This document shows positions 16,101 through 25,144 of a stretch of 64,000 nucleotides of DNA, piece by piece; the first letter of the stretch is position 1, and every line of letters starts with the position of its first letter. The notes beneath the pieces were generated by a model. The model did no database searches. It was not told the origin of the DNA and worked only from the letters and a program-made list of their open reading frames with translations. Origin of the DNA: Parabacteroides sp. PM6-13 (GTDB lineage: Bacteria; Bacteroidota; Bacteroidia; Bacteroidales; Tannerellaceae); contig NZ_JARXWF010000008.1 of NCBI RefSeq assembly GCF_029892605.1, positions 64,001 to 128,000 of the forward strand, given 5' to 3'. The position numbers were made by a program, and so were the translations under genes.

Positions 16101-16907
16101 TTAGAAATAAAAAGAGAGGCCAACGCCGGTGCTCATGCCCAACACAGGATGGCTGATAGCCGCCAGATCCAACGAAAAAGAGGAGAAATCATAGCCTATA
16201 CCGAAGGTTGGATAGAAAGGTTCACCTGCTACTCCACAGCGAAGGTGAAAAGAATCGAACACCGTATACTCCAATCCGACGTTCAACGCAAACGATGCCT
16301 CTTTGCGCATCCCCCCGGAGACCATTATCAACAGGTTGTTAATAACTTCCCATTCCAGTCCGATCTGCATAAAATGATTTGTAAAAAACTTAGTATCAAC
16401 CTCTTTATCTTTCATACGCACATGAGGCCAATTCATTATGAACAAACCTATCAACAAGTTATCAAACGGCTGATATAAACAACCTATATCGGCGGAAAGC
16501 ATGGCCGGTGTCTCTTCAAACAGTTCAGTTTGTAATAGGATATACTGAAAAGCAATGCCTACATACCAACGTTCAGCAAGCTGTTTGCCAGTGGAAAAGC
16601 GAAACAGGGTCTGTCGATATGCCTCATAGCCAAAAGAAGAAAAATAGAAACCGACCGGTAAGACAGGATTAGGATACAGAAAATAGCCGGTTATCGTACC
16701 CAGTTCTTTCAATTGGTATCGGTTAAAATATTGAAAATGAATTGTTTTATTCGGCTGTAATGCCACCAGGGAAGGATTGAACAAAGAGGATTGTGTCACC
16801 ATATTCCCACCCATCGCCATACTCCGCATATCCGGCATGCGCAAATAATCCGAAGCATACAAACAAACACAACAGGGCATCAAGAAAAAGAGGAGATACT
16901 TTTTCAT
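16101..16907 (-). CDS. PorV/PorQ-like outer-membrane protein
   Basis: 268 residues with a signal peptide (MKKYLLFFLMPCCVCLYA). The mature N-terminus (MRSMAMGGNMVTQ... FNPSLVA) has the shape of PorV/PorQ/UPF0164 family barrels, and the chain ends in LSFYF, a typical barrel terminus with C-terminal aromatic residue. A minus-strand -7 box at 16933-16940 gives a short leader. It is the first gene of a probable pair with the secreted HhH protein. A link to type IX secretion is possible from the family but not shown here. Confidence 0.65.
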   Translation of the reverse strand: MKKYLLFFLMPCCVCLYASDYLRMPDMRSMAMGGNMVTQSSLFNPSLVALQPNKTIHFQYFNRYQLKELGTITGYFLYPNPVLPVGFYFSSFGYEAYRQTLFRFSTGKQLAERWYVGIAFQYILLQTELFEETPAMLSADIGCLYQPFDNLLIGLFIMNWPHVRMKDKEVDTKFFTNHFMQIGLEWEVINNLLIMVSGGMRKEASFALNVGLEYTVFDSFHLRCGVAGEPFYPTFGIGYDFSSFSLDLAAISHPVLGMSTGVGLSFYF

Positions 16908-16932
16908 AATCCATAGGTTTTGGGGTTGTAGA

Positions 16933-16940
16933 CAAATATA
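16933..16940 (-). promoter_or_regulatory. -7 box for the PorV/PorQ-like operon
   Basis: Minus-strand TATATTTG fits TAnnTTTG and lies 26 nt before the ATG at 16907. Confidence 0.6.
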
Positions 16941-16999
16941 GGAAAAATAACCATAGAAAGGAGAAGAGGGTAGGGGAAAATTTAGTAATCAGGGTAGTA

Positions 17000-17007
17000 T
17001 ATATTTG
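17000..17007 (+). promoter_or_regulatory. -7 box for the KilA-N gene
   Basis: TATATTTG fits TAnnTTTG; the ATG follows 58 nt downstream. Confidence 0.55.
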
Positions 17008-17065
17008 CTATTTTCACTGAATAAAATTATTTTTATCTATCAATAACCCCTTAAAACTATGTAAC

Positions 17066-17869
17066 ATGGCAAAGATTACAGTAAAAGATACGGAGATTAC
17101 GATTCTTACTTTCGAAGAAAAGGACTATATTTCGTTGACGGATATGGTAAGAAACATAACAAATGGACTATCATTAATTGAAAAATGGTTAAGAAATAAG
17201 AATACCATTGAGTTTTTGGGAATTTGGGAGGAAATGTACAATCCAGATTTTAATTCCCCCGAATTCGAGGGAATTAAAAATGAGGCAGGATTAAACAGGT
17301 TTGTTCTTTCAGTACGACAATGGACCGAAAGAACAGGTTCGAAAGGTATTATCGCAAAAGCTGGACGATATGGAGGAACTTATGCCCATAAAGATATTGC
17401 TTTTGAGTTTGCAATGTGGGTTTCCCCTCAATTTAAGTTGTATCTAATGAAAGAATTCCAACGCTTAAAGGAACAGGAACAAGTTCAAATCGGATGGTCA
17501 GCTAAACGGGAATTATCTAAAATAAATTATCATATTCATACGGATGCTATCCGACAGCATTTACTCCCTCCTGAATTGACTCCGCAGCAGGTATCTTATG
17601 TGTATGCAAATGAAGCAGATGTATTGAATATGGCCTTATTTGGTATGACTGCTAAACAATGGCGAGAAGAACATCCTGACTTAAAAGGAAATATCCGGGA
17701 TTATGCACGTATTAATGAGTTGATTTGTCTTTCTAACTTAGAAAATATAAACGCCGTTTTTATCAACGAAGGGCTTTCTCAATCGGATAGATTGTATAAA
17801 CTGAATAAAATTGCCATTGATCAAATGAGTATTCTTGAAGGGGTGAAAACTCGGAAATACTTGAAATGA
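17066..17869 (+). CDS. KilA-N domain protein
   Basis: 267 residues. The KilA-N fold is visible at about residues 5-140: YISLTDMVRN near the start, IEKWLRNKNTIEFLGIWEE, then the hallmark GRYGGTYAHKDIAFEFAMWVSPQFKLYLMKEFQRL. KilA-N is a DNA-binding domain of phages, nucleocytoplasmic DNA viruses and scattered bacterial genes. The C-terminal half (to residue 267) is helical with no further domain I recognise. The coding sequence is clearly more AT-rich than its neighbours and uses fewer GC-ending codons, which suggests transfer, but no integrase, att site or other phage gene is adjacent. The role in the host is unknown. Confidence 0.88.
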   Translation: MAKITVKDTEITILTFEEKDYISLTDMVRNITNGLSLIEKWLRNKNTIEFLGIWEEMYNPDFNSPEFEGIKNEAGLNRFVLSVRQWTERTGSKGIIAKAGRYGGTYAHKDIAFEFAMWVSPQFKLYLMKEFQRLKEQEQVQIGWSAKRELSKINYHIHTDAIRQHLLPPELTPQQVSYVYANEADVLNMALFGMTAKQWREEHPDLKGNIRDYARINELICLSNLENINAVFINEGLSQSDRLYKLNKIAIDQMSILEGVKTRKYLK

Positions 17870-17925
17870 CTTCCGAGCATACTACTAATAAAAGTGAAAT
17901 TCATCGCTCGAAACAGAAAATCATA

Positions 17926-17933
17926 TAACTTTG
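17926..17933 (+). promoter_or_regulatory. -7 box immediately before the DUF4294 gene
   Basis: TAACTTTG fits TAnnTTTG and is only 3 nt from the ATG at 17937. With the usual spacing the transcript would begin at or next to the start codon (leaderless). Confidence 0.65.
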
Positions 17934-17936
17934 TAT

Positions 17937-18542
17937 ATGATGAAGTCAGGAAGAATACTAATCCTCTTTTTATTCGTAATTTGTTGTTTCTCAGTGAAAG
18001 CACAACAGCCTATTACGAATATTATACCCGAAGGTTACCAGCGCGCTACGCTCGAAGGTACTGATACCATAGCCGTCGTGCCTCTTCGGACCATCATCGT
18101 ATATCCTGAAATCAAATTCAAAAATGAAAAGGAAAAACACGAATATACCAAACTGGTCAGGGATGTAAAGAAGACATTACCTTTTGCCAAACTGGTGTAT
18201 GATATACTGATCGAAACATACGAATACATGGAAACTCTGCCGGATGAGAAGTCCAAACAGGCACATCTCGAAAAGATGGAAAAAGAGCTTTTCAAACAAT
18301 ACAAACCGGAACTGAAAAAGATGACCCTTACACAGGGAAAACTACTGATCCGCCTGATCGACCGCGAATGTAACCAATCGAGCTACAATATGGTCAAAGC
18401 TTTTTTGGGTAGTTTCCGAGCCGGGTTCTGGAACTTCTTCGCCGGTATGTTTGGCGCCAGCCTGAAAACTGATTATGATCCGAAAGGAAAAGATGCCATG
18501 ACCGAAAGGGTAGTGGTCTTGGTCGAGAACGGATTAATCTGA
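17937..18542 (+). CDS. DUF4294 family exported protein
   Basis: 201 residues with a cleavable signal peptide (MMKSGRILILFLFVICCFSVKAQ). The body (DTIAVVPLRTIIVYPEIKFKNEKEKHEYTKLVRDVKKTLPFAK) is recognisable as DUF4294, a Bacteroidota periplasmic family of unknown function that is rich in charged helices. The frame also opens with TTG at 17931 and ATG at 17937/17940; the -7 box at 17926-17933 makes the two ATGs the only plausible starts. The 3' end overlaps the converging SpoU methyltransferase by 9 nt. Confidence 0.85.
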   Translation: MMKSGRILILFLFVICCFSVKAQQPITNIIPEGYQRATLEGTDTIAVVPLRTIIVYPEIKFKNEKEKHEYTKLVRDVKKTLPFAKLVYDILIETYEYMETLPDEKSKQAHLEKMEKELFKQYKPELKKMTLTQGKLLIRLIDRECNQSSYNMVKAFLGSFRAGFWNFFAGMFGASLKTDYDPKGKDAMTERVVVLVENGLI

Positions 18543-19067
18543 CAACTGTTTGAAGAAATCCCATATAACAATGCCTGCCGTGACCGACACATTGAGGGAA
18601 TGTTTGGTGCCATACTGTGGTATTTCAATACATTGATCACAGTTATCAACCACTTCCTGTTGCACTCCTTTCACTTCATTGCCTAAGATCACCGCATACT
18701 TCTTGTTCTTATCCAACAGGAGCTTATCAAGCATCACACTTCCTTCCGCCTGTTCGATGGCACAGACAACGTATCCGGCTGATTTTAAGTTATCAACAAC
18801 TTTTAAAGTATCTTGGAAATAGACCCAATTAACTGTATCTTCGGCACCTAAAGCTGTTTTATGTATCTCGGGATGGGGGGGCGTAGCAGTGATGCCACAG
18901 AGATAAATAGCCTCTACCCGAAACGCGTCCGACGTACGAAATACGGAACCCACATTATGCAGGCTTCTCACCTGATCTAAGACAACAACAAGGGGTATCT
19001 TCTGACTCTCTTTAAATTCACTAGGAGTGAGCCTATTTAGTTCCGTAATTTTTCGTTTGCGCATCAT
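18534..19067 (-). CDS. SpoU/TrmH family RNA 2'-O-methyltransferase
   Basis: 177 residues of a SPOUT (knotted) SAM-dependent methyltransferase acting on tRNA or rRNA ribose. The three SpoU motifs are visible: LDQVRSLHNVGSVFRTSDAF (motif 1), YAVILGNEVKGV (motif 2) and IPQYGTKHSLNVSVTAGIVIWDF (motif 3, catalytic loop). There is no extra N-terminal substrate domain, so it resembles small TrmL/TrmH-like enzymes; the target nucleotide cannot be told. A minus-strand -7 box lies at 19085-19092, facing the candidate origin spacer. Confidence 0.92.
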   Translation of the reverse strand: MMRKRKITELNRLTPSEFKESQKIPLVVVLDQVRSLHNVGSVFRTSDAFRVEAIYLCGITATPPHPEIHKTALGAEDTVNWVYFQDTLKVVDNLKSAGYVVCAIEQAEGSVMLDKLLLDKNKKYAVILGNEVKGVQQEVVDNCDQCIEIPQYGTKHSLNVSVTAGIVIWDFFKQLSD

Positions 19068-19084
19068 GAATCACTTTTAAGTAG

Positions 19085-19092
19085 CAAAATTA
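19085..19092 (-). promoter_or_regulatory. -7 box for the SpoU methyltransferase
   Basis: Minus-strand TAATTTTG matches TAnnTTTG, 17 nt before the ATG at 19067. Confidence 0.55.
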
Positions 19093-19573
19093 AACAAATC
19101 CGGTGAATAGCCTGTTGATAACTATAGGATAAGTAGTGGACAAAAAAGAAAAACTATTCCTTGTGTTATTCGGAAACTTAGTTATGCAGCTATAGTATTC
19201 ATACGTCCAAGTTATTTATTCACTATTTTATGGCGTTCTTTCAACACCGATCATAAACAGCTACAACCGGAAAAAGATAAAAAAAATATCTACAGCCGTT
19301 TTTATGAACAGCCTGTTGATAACAATATAAATAGTCAAGATAATCAGGACAATAGGATGTTTACACCTGTTCATAAACTGTAAGTTATTCTATGGTCTAC
19401 GTTTAATAAGTTATCCACCAAGAAACGGAGCTAAAAAGTATGAACCGTTTCAACAGGCTAACATCATATTCATATTTTTTTTGAAAAAAAGAAAAAGAAT
19501 AAAGATGATATCATGTGGAAAAACTCTTCCGAATTTGTTTCCGTGAGATAGATACAAATTGGCGGGTAGAGGT

Positions 19574-19581
19574 TATCTTTG
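19574..19581 (+). promoter_or_regulatory. -7 box for nadA
   Basis: TATCTTTG matches TAnnTTTG and gives a leader of about 30 nt to the ATG at 19616. Confidence 0.6.
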
Positions 19582-19615
19582 CAGCAGATTTGAAACCGAT
19601 AAAATGAATTGAATT

Positions 19616-20599
19616 ATGAACGATCAACCAGCAGGGTTTGTAAACAGACCGGTACCGAAGGATATCCATTTGAGAGAAGCAATCGACCAATTGCGGAAAG
19701 AGAAGAAAGCGGTCATTCTTGCCCATTACTACCAGACGGGAGATATACAGGATATAGCAGATTTTGTGGGTGACAGCCTGGCGTTGGCGCAGTGGGCTTC
19801 CAAGACAGATGCGGATATCATTGTGTTGTGTGGCGTTCATTTTATGGGTGAAACGGCGAAGATCCTGTGTCCCGATAAGAAGGTTTTGGTGCCCGATCTG
19901 AATGCCGGTTGTTCGTTGGCAGATAGTTGTCCGGCGCCCGCGTTTGCGGAGTTTGTTAAGAATCATCCGGACCATACGGTGATCTCTTATGTCAATACAA
20001 CAGCCGCGGTGAAGGCGGTGACTGATGTAGTAGTGACTTCGACCAATGCGAAACAGATTGTCGATAGTTTCCCGAAAGAGACAAAGATTATATTTGGTCC
20101 CGACAGGAATTTAGGCAATTATATCAATAGCATCACCGGACGAGAGATGCTTCTGTGGGATGGTGCCTGTCATGTGCATGAGAAGTTTTCTTTGGAGAAG
20201 ATATTGGAACTGAAGAAACAATACCCCGACGCGGAGATCATTACCCATCCTGAATGTAAACAACCGATTATTGAGGTCTCCGACTTCGTAGGATCGACAG
20301 CCGCCTTGATTAAACATACCTCTCAGTCGGATAAAAAACAATTCATTGTAGCGACGGAAAGTGGCGTAATTCATGATATGCGCAAGAAGAATCCCGATAA
20401 GGAGTTTATTCCCGCTCCGCCCAACGATAGTACCTGTGCCTGTAACGAATGTGAGTTTATGCGCCTGAATACGATGGAAAAGCTTTATAACTGTCTCCGT
20501 TACGAACTGCCTGAGATCTATGTCGATCGGAAGGTACAGGAAAAAGCAATCAAGCCTATCCGACGGATGTTGGAGATATCCGAACAGTTAGGCTTGTAA
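19616..20599 (+). CDS. nadA: Quinolinate synthase A
   Basis: NadA condenses iminoaspartate with dihydroxyacetone phosphate to quinolinate in NAD synthesis, using a [4Fe-4S] cluster. The 327 residues contain the family motifs ILAHYYQ near residue 35, the cluster cysteine in DLNAGCSLAD (Cys99), a second in WDGACHVHEK (Cys185) and the third within the C-terminal STCACNECEFM block. HPEC and RMLEISE also fit. It is a stand-alone gene; nadB and nadC are not in the window. It is the first + strand gene after the candidate origin spacer. Confidence 0.96.
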   Translation: MNDQPAGFVNRPVPKDIHLREAIDQLRKEKKAVILAHYYQTGDIQDIADFVGDSLALAQWASKTDADIIVLCGVHFMGETAKILCPDKKVLVPDLNAGCSLADSCPAPAFAEFVKNHPDHTVISYVNTTAAVKAVTDVVVTSTNAKQIVDSFPKETKIIFGPDRNLGNYINSITGREMLLWDGACHVHEKFSLEKILELKKQYPDAEIITHPECKQPIIEVSDFVGSTAALIKHTSQSDKKQFIVATESGVIHDMRKKNPDKEFIPAPPNDSTCACNECEFMRLNTMEKLYNCLRYELPEIYVDRKVQEKAIKPIRRMLEISEQLGL

Positions 20600-20623
20600 T
20601 GATATAAAAAGAGAGTATTTTGA

Positions 20624-21340
20624 TTAGTTGATAGCCCGAACACCGCCGCCTGAACTCTTTTTCTTGTCGACGGTTTTCGGGTTTCCTTTGTAGGTTACAT
20701 CCCCTCCGCTGCTTGCTTTGGCTTTCAGTTCTTCTGTCACATGCAGGATTACATCGCTGCCGGAGGAAGCTGATGCTTCCGCTTTCTTTACGACCATATT
20801 TCTCATATTGATATCACTCCCACTGGATGCTTTTGCCAGGGCGTAAACAGCTGTTCCTGTTAGTTTGATATCACTACCCGATGAAGCCGAGCAATCCAGG
20901 CTTTGTGCGTTCAGTTCGATCTTTATATCCGCGCCGCTACTGGCAGAGAGCTTTATATCATGGGCCGATAAAGGGGTTGTACTATATACATCCGCGCCCG
21001 ATGATGCCTTGATAGCTGTCAGGTTATTGGCTGAAACATATACTTTCATCCACATCGTATTGGGGCGTTTATTAATGATATTACCATCAAAAGATATTTT
21101 CAATGTATTATTTTTCACCTCTGTCAGGATACGGGAAAGATATTCAGGAAAATTGGTTTCTACCGTTATCTCAGACGAATTTCCTTCGGTGATATAGAGG
21201 TCGATCCCACAGCAAACAGTGATCCCATCAAAACTTCCGATACTGCGGTTTTCGCTTTTATTTTGTCCGTAACTCAATGTGTTTATAAGAAGTAAAAATA
21301 GTAAGGTAGTAATCATTTTCGTATTCATATACTTTATCAT
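20624..21340 (-). CDS. Head-GIN domain exported protein (DUF2807)
   Basis: 238 residues. After a signal peptide (ITTLLFLLLINTLSYGQ) comes IGSFDGITVCCGIDLYITEGNSSEI, the start of a DUF2807 head-GIN domain. The rest is a beta-helix built from repeated (A/S)SSG(A/S)D turns, seen about seven times (for example KASSGADVYS, SASSGADIKI, SASSGSDIKL), spaced 20-25 residues apart. It ends in a basic KKSSGGGVRAIN tail. It is probably periplasmic or surface located; function unknown. ATG at 21328 (MNTK) is an alternative start. Confidence 0.88.
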   Translation of the reverse strand: MIKYMNTKMITTLLFLLLINTLSYGQNKSENRSIGSFDGITVCCGIDLYITEGNSSEITVETNFPEYLSRILTEVKNNTLKISFDGNIINKRPNTMWMKVYVSANNLTAIKASSGADVYSTTPLSAHDIKLSASSGADIKIELNAQSLDCSASSGSDIKLTGTAVYALAKASSGSDINMRNMVVKKAEASASSGSDVILHVTEELKAKASSGGDVTYKGNPKTVDKKKSSGGGVRAIN

Positions 21341-21553
21341 TTTTTTGATTGATATTTTCTTATTAGACGATTCATTTCTATAAAAGTTGCATAGGAATGG
21401 AGTTATTTTCTAAAAAAGAGTGTAAGCGGATGTCCTACCCCAAATGACTTATGTCTGCCCCGTGTCTGTAGGTTTTTTCATGACAATTCAGTATATTTAC
21501 AGCCAATTTTGTGATACCATAGTAAAAAAAAAGAGCAGAAAGCAGACGATCAT

Positions 21554-24277
21554 ATGAGAGAAGAGGATATGGATGAAAAGCAAGAACTAAATGAAAATGA
21601 AAACCCTGTAGAGGATAATCAGGATCTGCAAGGATCCGAAACGACAGACGAGCAGGGACATTCCGATTATAAATTGCCTGATAAGCCAAACCGGACGGTG
21701 CATCTCCTGTCGGGAATGTATCAGAATTGGTTCCTGGATTACGCCTCTTATGTAATCCTGGAGCGTGCCGTGCCGCATATCAACGATGGGTTGAAGCCCG
21801 TGCAGCGCCGTATCCTGCATTCGATGAAACGCTTAGATGACGGGCGCTACAATAAAGTGGCGAACATTGTGGGGCATACTATGCAGTTTCACCCACATGG
21901 CGACGCATCGATCGGTGATGCCCTGGTGCAGCTGGGACAAAAAGACCTATTGGTCGATTGCCAGGGAAACTGGGGGAATATCCTGACGGGTGACGGGGCA
22001 GCTGCTCCGCGTTATATCGAAGCGCGCCTGACCAAGTTCGCGTTGGAAACGGTTTTCAACCCCAAAACAACTGCCTGGCAAAGCTCATACGATGGACGTA
22101 ACAAAGAGCCGATCACGCTTCCGGTGAAATTTCCTTTGTTATTGGCACAGGGCGTAGAAGGGATTGCCGTTGGGCTCTCTTCGAAAATATTACCGCATAA
22201 CTTCAACGAACTACTCGACGCCTGCGTCTCTTACCTCAAAGAGGAAGAATTCACCCTCTATCCCGACTTCCTGACCGGAGGACAGATCGACGTAACCAAA
22301 TACAACGACGGCGAACGGGGTGGCTCGGTCAAGGTACGTGCCAAGATAAGCAAGCTCGATAATAAAACATTGGTCATTACAGAGATTCCTTTCGGGAAGA
22401 CCACTTCGACCTTGATTGAATCGATCCTGAAGGCCAATGAAAAGAATAAGATCAAGATCCGTAAAGTAGACGATAATACAGCGCAGAACGTAGAGATCTT
22501 GGTGCATCTGGCACCTGGTGTATCTTCGGATAAGACGATCGACGCGTTGTATGCTTTCACCGACTGTGAAACCAGCATATCGCCTAACTGTTGCGTGATT
22601 CGCGACAATAAGCCCTACTTCCTAACTGTCAGCGATGTGTTGCGTAACTCAGCCGATCATACGTTGGGGCTACTGCGTTCCGAACTGGAGATACAAAAAG
22701 CCGAATTGCAAGAATCGCTGTTTCTCGCCTCGCTGGAGCAGATCTTCATTGAAGAGAGAATATATAAAGACGCGAGCTTCGAAAATGCCAAGAATATGGA
22801 CGAAGCAATCCTCCATATCGATTCGCGCCTGGAACCGTTCAAGCCGAAATTGATCCGGGAGGTAACCCGCGATGATATCCTTCATCTGATGGAGATCAAG
22901 ATGGCTCGTATCCTCAAATTCAATGCGAAAAAGAACGAAGAGCAGATTGCCCAGATCCTGGAAGAGATCAAAAAGATCGATTTCAACCTGGAGCATATCG
23001 TTCAATATACCATCGACTGGTTCACCATGCTGAAAGAAAAGTATGGCAAGAACTATCCGCGGCATACGGAGATTCGTAACTTCGACACGATCGAAGCTAC
23101 CAAGGTGGTGGAAGCCACCGAAAAGCTCTATATCAACCGGGCGGAAGGATTTATCGGTATGTCATTGAAAAAGGATGAACTGATCTGTAATTGCTCGACG
23201 ATTGACGATATTATCATATTCTATCGCAGTGGTGTGTACAAGATTGTCAAGGTGAGCGACAAGATGTTTGTTGGGAAAGATATCCTTTATGTCGATGTAT
23301 TCAAGAAAAACGACAAGCGTACGATCTACAACGTGATCTACCGAGACGGGAAAGAGGGATTCAATTACATCAAACGTTTCTCCGTAACAGGTGTCAGCCG
23401 CGACAAAGAATACGACGTAACACAGGGAACAAAAGGTTCTCGTATCCTCTATTTCAGTGCCAACCCGAATGGCGAAGCAGAGACGATAAAATATATCCTC
23501 AAACCCAAACCCCGCTTGAAAACACTGCAGTATGAAAAAGACTTCAGTGAAATATTGATCAAAGGACGTGCTTCGATGGGAAATATCCTGACGAAGTTCG
23601 AGATACATAAGATATCTCTGAAGCAGAAAGGAGGCTCTACCTTGGGTGGCCGCGAGGTATGGTTCGATTGGGATGTATTGCGCCTCAATTACGATGGACG
23701 TGGCGACCATTTGGGCGAGTTCCAGAGCGACGACCGCATCCTGGTAATCTTGCGCAATGGTGATTTCTACACAACTAATTTCGACGTAAGCAACCATTAC
23801 GAAGATAATATTCTGATCATTGAGAAATATGACGCCCATAAGGTGTGGACATGTGCCCTCTACGATGCCGATCAGGGCTTCCGTTACCTCAAACGTTTCC
23901 AACTGGAGGCAACACCGCGTAAACAGAATTTCATCGGAGAGAACCCGGAAAGCCGTCTGTTCCTATTGACCGACGAGGTCTATCCGCGCATCGAGGTGAT
24001 CTTCGGGGGTAATGACGATTTCCGCGAACCGTTGGTGATCGATGCCGAAGAGTTTATCGGCGTGAAAGGATTCAAGGCGAAAGGAAAGCGTATCACTACC
24101 TTCGAAGTGAAGACGATCAACGAATTGGAACCTACCCGATTCCCTGATCCGGAAACACAAGCGGAAGAGTCACAAACGGTAGAAACCGATGAGGAAGATG
24201 AACCGGAAGAAGAACGCAAAAGTAATACCGATATTATCGACGAGATCACAGGGCAGATGAAGTTATTCGACGACTAA
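21554..24277 (+). CDS. parC: DNA topoisomerase IV subunit A (Bacteroidota ParC type)
   Basis: This is the breakage-reunion subunit of a type IIA topoisomerase. The 907 residues begin with an acidic, low-complexity N-terminal stretch of about 45 residues, then the QRRILHSM and HPHGDASIGDALV blocks and the catalytic tyrosine in AAPRYIEARLTKFA. The coiled-coil tower and a C-terminal region without the GyrA GQRGGRG-type box follow; that, and the length, favour ParC over GyrA. The acidic tail (TDEEDEPEEER) is typical of Bacteroidota versions. ATG at 21554 is given; ATG 21569 has the better Shine-Dalgarno-like GAGAAGAGG and is equally possible. The DUF3316 gene follows after 5 nt. Confidence 0.9.
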   Translation: MREEDMDEKQELNENENPVEDNQDLQGSETTDEQGHSDYKLPDKPNRTVHLLSGMYQNWFLDYASYVILERAVPHINDGLKPVQRRILHSMKRLDDGRYNKVANIVGHTMQFHPHGDASIGDALVQLGQKDLLVDCQGNWGNILTGDGAAAPRYIEARLTKFALETVFNPKTTAWQSSYDGRNKEPITLPVKFPLLLAQGVEGIAVGLSSKILPHNFNELLDACVSYLKEEEFTLYPDFLTGGQIDVTKYNDGERGGSVKVRAKISKLDNKTLVITEIPFGKTTSTLIESILKANEKNKIKIRKVDDNTAQNVEILVHLAPGVSSDKTIDALYAFTDCETSISPNCCVIRDNKPYFLTVSDVLRNSADHTLGLLRSELEIQKAELQESLFLASLEQIFIEERIYKDASFENAKNMDEAILHIDSRLEPFKPKLIREVTRDDILHLMEIKMARILKFNAKKNEEQIAQILEEIKKIDFNLEHIVQYTIDWFTMLKEKYGKNYPRHTEIRNFDTIEATKVVEATEKLYINRAEGFIGMSLKKDELICNCSTIDDIIIFYRSGVYKIVKVSDKMFVGKDILYVDVFKKNDKRTIYNVIYRDGKEGFNYIKRFSVTGVSRDKEYDVTQGTKGSRILYFSANPNGEAETIKYILKPKPRLKTLQYEKDFSEILIKGRASMGNILTKFEIHKISLKQKGGSTLGGREVWFDWDVLRLNYDGRGDHLGEFQSDDRILVILRNGDFYTTNFDVSNHYEDNILIIEKYDAHKVWTCALYDADQGFRYLKRFQLEATPRKQNFIGENPESRLFLLTDEVYPRIEVIFGGNDDFREPLVIDAEEFIGVKGFKAKGKRITTFEVKTINELEPTRFPDPETQAEESQTVETDEEDEPEEERKSNTDIIDEITGQMKLFDD

Positions 24278-24282
24278 ATGCC

Positions 24283-25140
24283 ATGAACCGCCACCTCCTT
24301 ATACTGTTCCTTTGTTGTTTGGTTTTGCCTTTGCAAGCACAATCGGATAAAGGAGGTGAGCCGTGGTCGGTCAACGAGGCAACCCTGATAGGGGCAGGAG
24401 GCTACAGACTCAAAGACACCTACCTGACTCCTGGCAAGGAGGTCGATTATGCGGGATGGGGATTGCGCATTCTGAACGAACGCATGAAGATGGTTCGTTG
24501 GGCTGATTACCGCTTTTCCCGCCAACAAATCCTCAATATCGACGTAGCCAAGACGGATAATCCGGCTGAGTCTGCGACCGATTTTGCCGGTTTTATCGAT
24601 TATAGCCTGGGTTATCATTATCATTTATATCCTTTACACAACCTGAAGATCCTGACAGGTGCCTCTGCCCGGGGTATGGCCGGTTTTATTTACAATACGC
24701 GCAATGGCAACAACCCGGCTTCTGCCAAGGTGGATATCGACCTGAATCTCTCCCTGTTGGCGATCTATCATACGCGACTGCGCAACTATCCATTTACTCT
24801 TCGCTATCAACTGGAGCTGCCGGTGGGAGGACTGATGTTTTCCCCCCATTTCGGACAGTCCTATTACGAGATATTCAACCTGAAGAACTACGACGGCATC
24901 GTCCGTTTCAATTCGTTTCATAATAAATTTGCCATCAAGAATTACCTGACGGTCGACTTCTCCACTAAGGCATTCACCGTTCGCGCGGGTTACCTCTATA
25001 ACTATTATTACACCGATGTGAATGATATACAAACGCATATTCAATCCCACTCGTTTATGATTGGCGTAGTGAAAGAATTTATCTCTTTCGGGGGCAAACG
25101 CCTGAAAGAAAAAGAACGCTACCGGAGCGCTTATTATTAA
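24283..25140 (+). CDS. DUF3316 family exported protein
   Basis: 285 residues with a signal peptide (MNRHLLILFLCCLVLPLQAQ). The body is amphipathic beta-strands with many Tyr and Asn (DYSLGYHYHLYPLHNLKILTGASARG, PVGGLMFSPHFGQSYYEIF), which fits DUF3316, a Bacteroidota family probably forming a small outer-membrane barrel. The gene is 5 nt after the topoisomerase gene and 4 nt before the S41 protease gene, so all three may share a transcript. Function unknown. Confidence 0.8.
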   Translation: MNRHLLILFLCCLVLPLQAQSDKGGEPWSVNEATLIGAGGYRLKDTYLTPGKEVDYAGWGLRILNERMKMVRWADYRFSRQQILNIDVAKTDNPAESATDFAGFIDYSLGYHYHLYPLHNLKILTGASARGMAGFIYNTRNGNNPASAKVDIDLNLSLLAIYHTRLRNYPFTLRYQLELPVGGLMFSPHFGQSYYEIFNLKNYDGIVRFNSFHNKFAIKNYLTVDFSTKAFTVRAGYLYNYYYTDVNDIQTHIQSHSFMIGVVKEFISFGGKRLKEKERYRSAYY

Positions 25141-25144
25141 CCTA

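Larger units (their letters stand above)
19068..19615. other. oriC: AT-rich spacer with DnaA-box-like cluster: candidate oriC
   Basis: This 548-bp spacer has no credible gene. Sites one mismatch from TTATCCACA are at 19113-19121 (TGTTGATAA), 19314-19322 (TGTTGATAA), 19411-19419 (TTATCCACC) and 19514-19522 (TGTGGAAAA). Two-mismatch sites are at 19135-19143, 19302-19310 (TTATGAACA) and 19368-19376 (TGTTCATAA). The 19302 and 19314 sites form an inverted pair 3 nt apart. An A/T tract at about 19461-19513 could serve as the unwinding element. The parS site 17 kb away and mnmG nearby support an origin, but dnaA is not in the window, and G/C skew sampled by eye was mixed. It could instead be a DnaA-titrating cluster. 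Confidence 0.5.

Noticed and set aside
17931-17936. TTG start for the DUF4294 protein
   Set aside because: It overlaps the -7 box, so it would not be in the transcript; the ATG at 17937 fits.
23162-23902. 246-codon open frame opposite the topoisomerase gene
   Set aside because: Antisense shadow of a conserved gene with no independent features.
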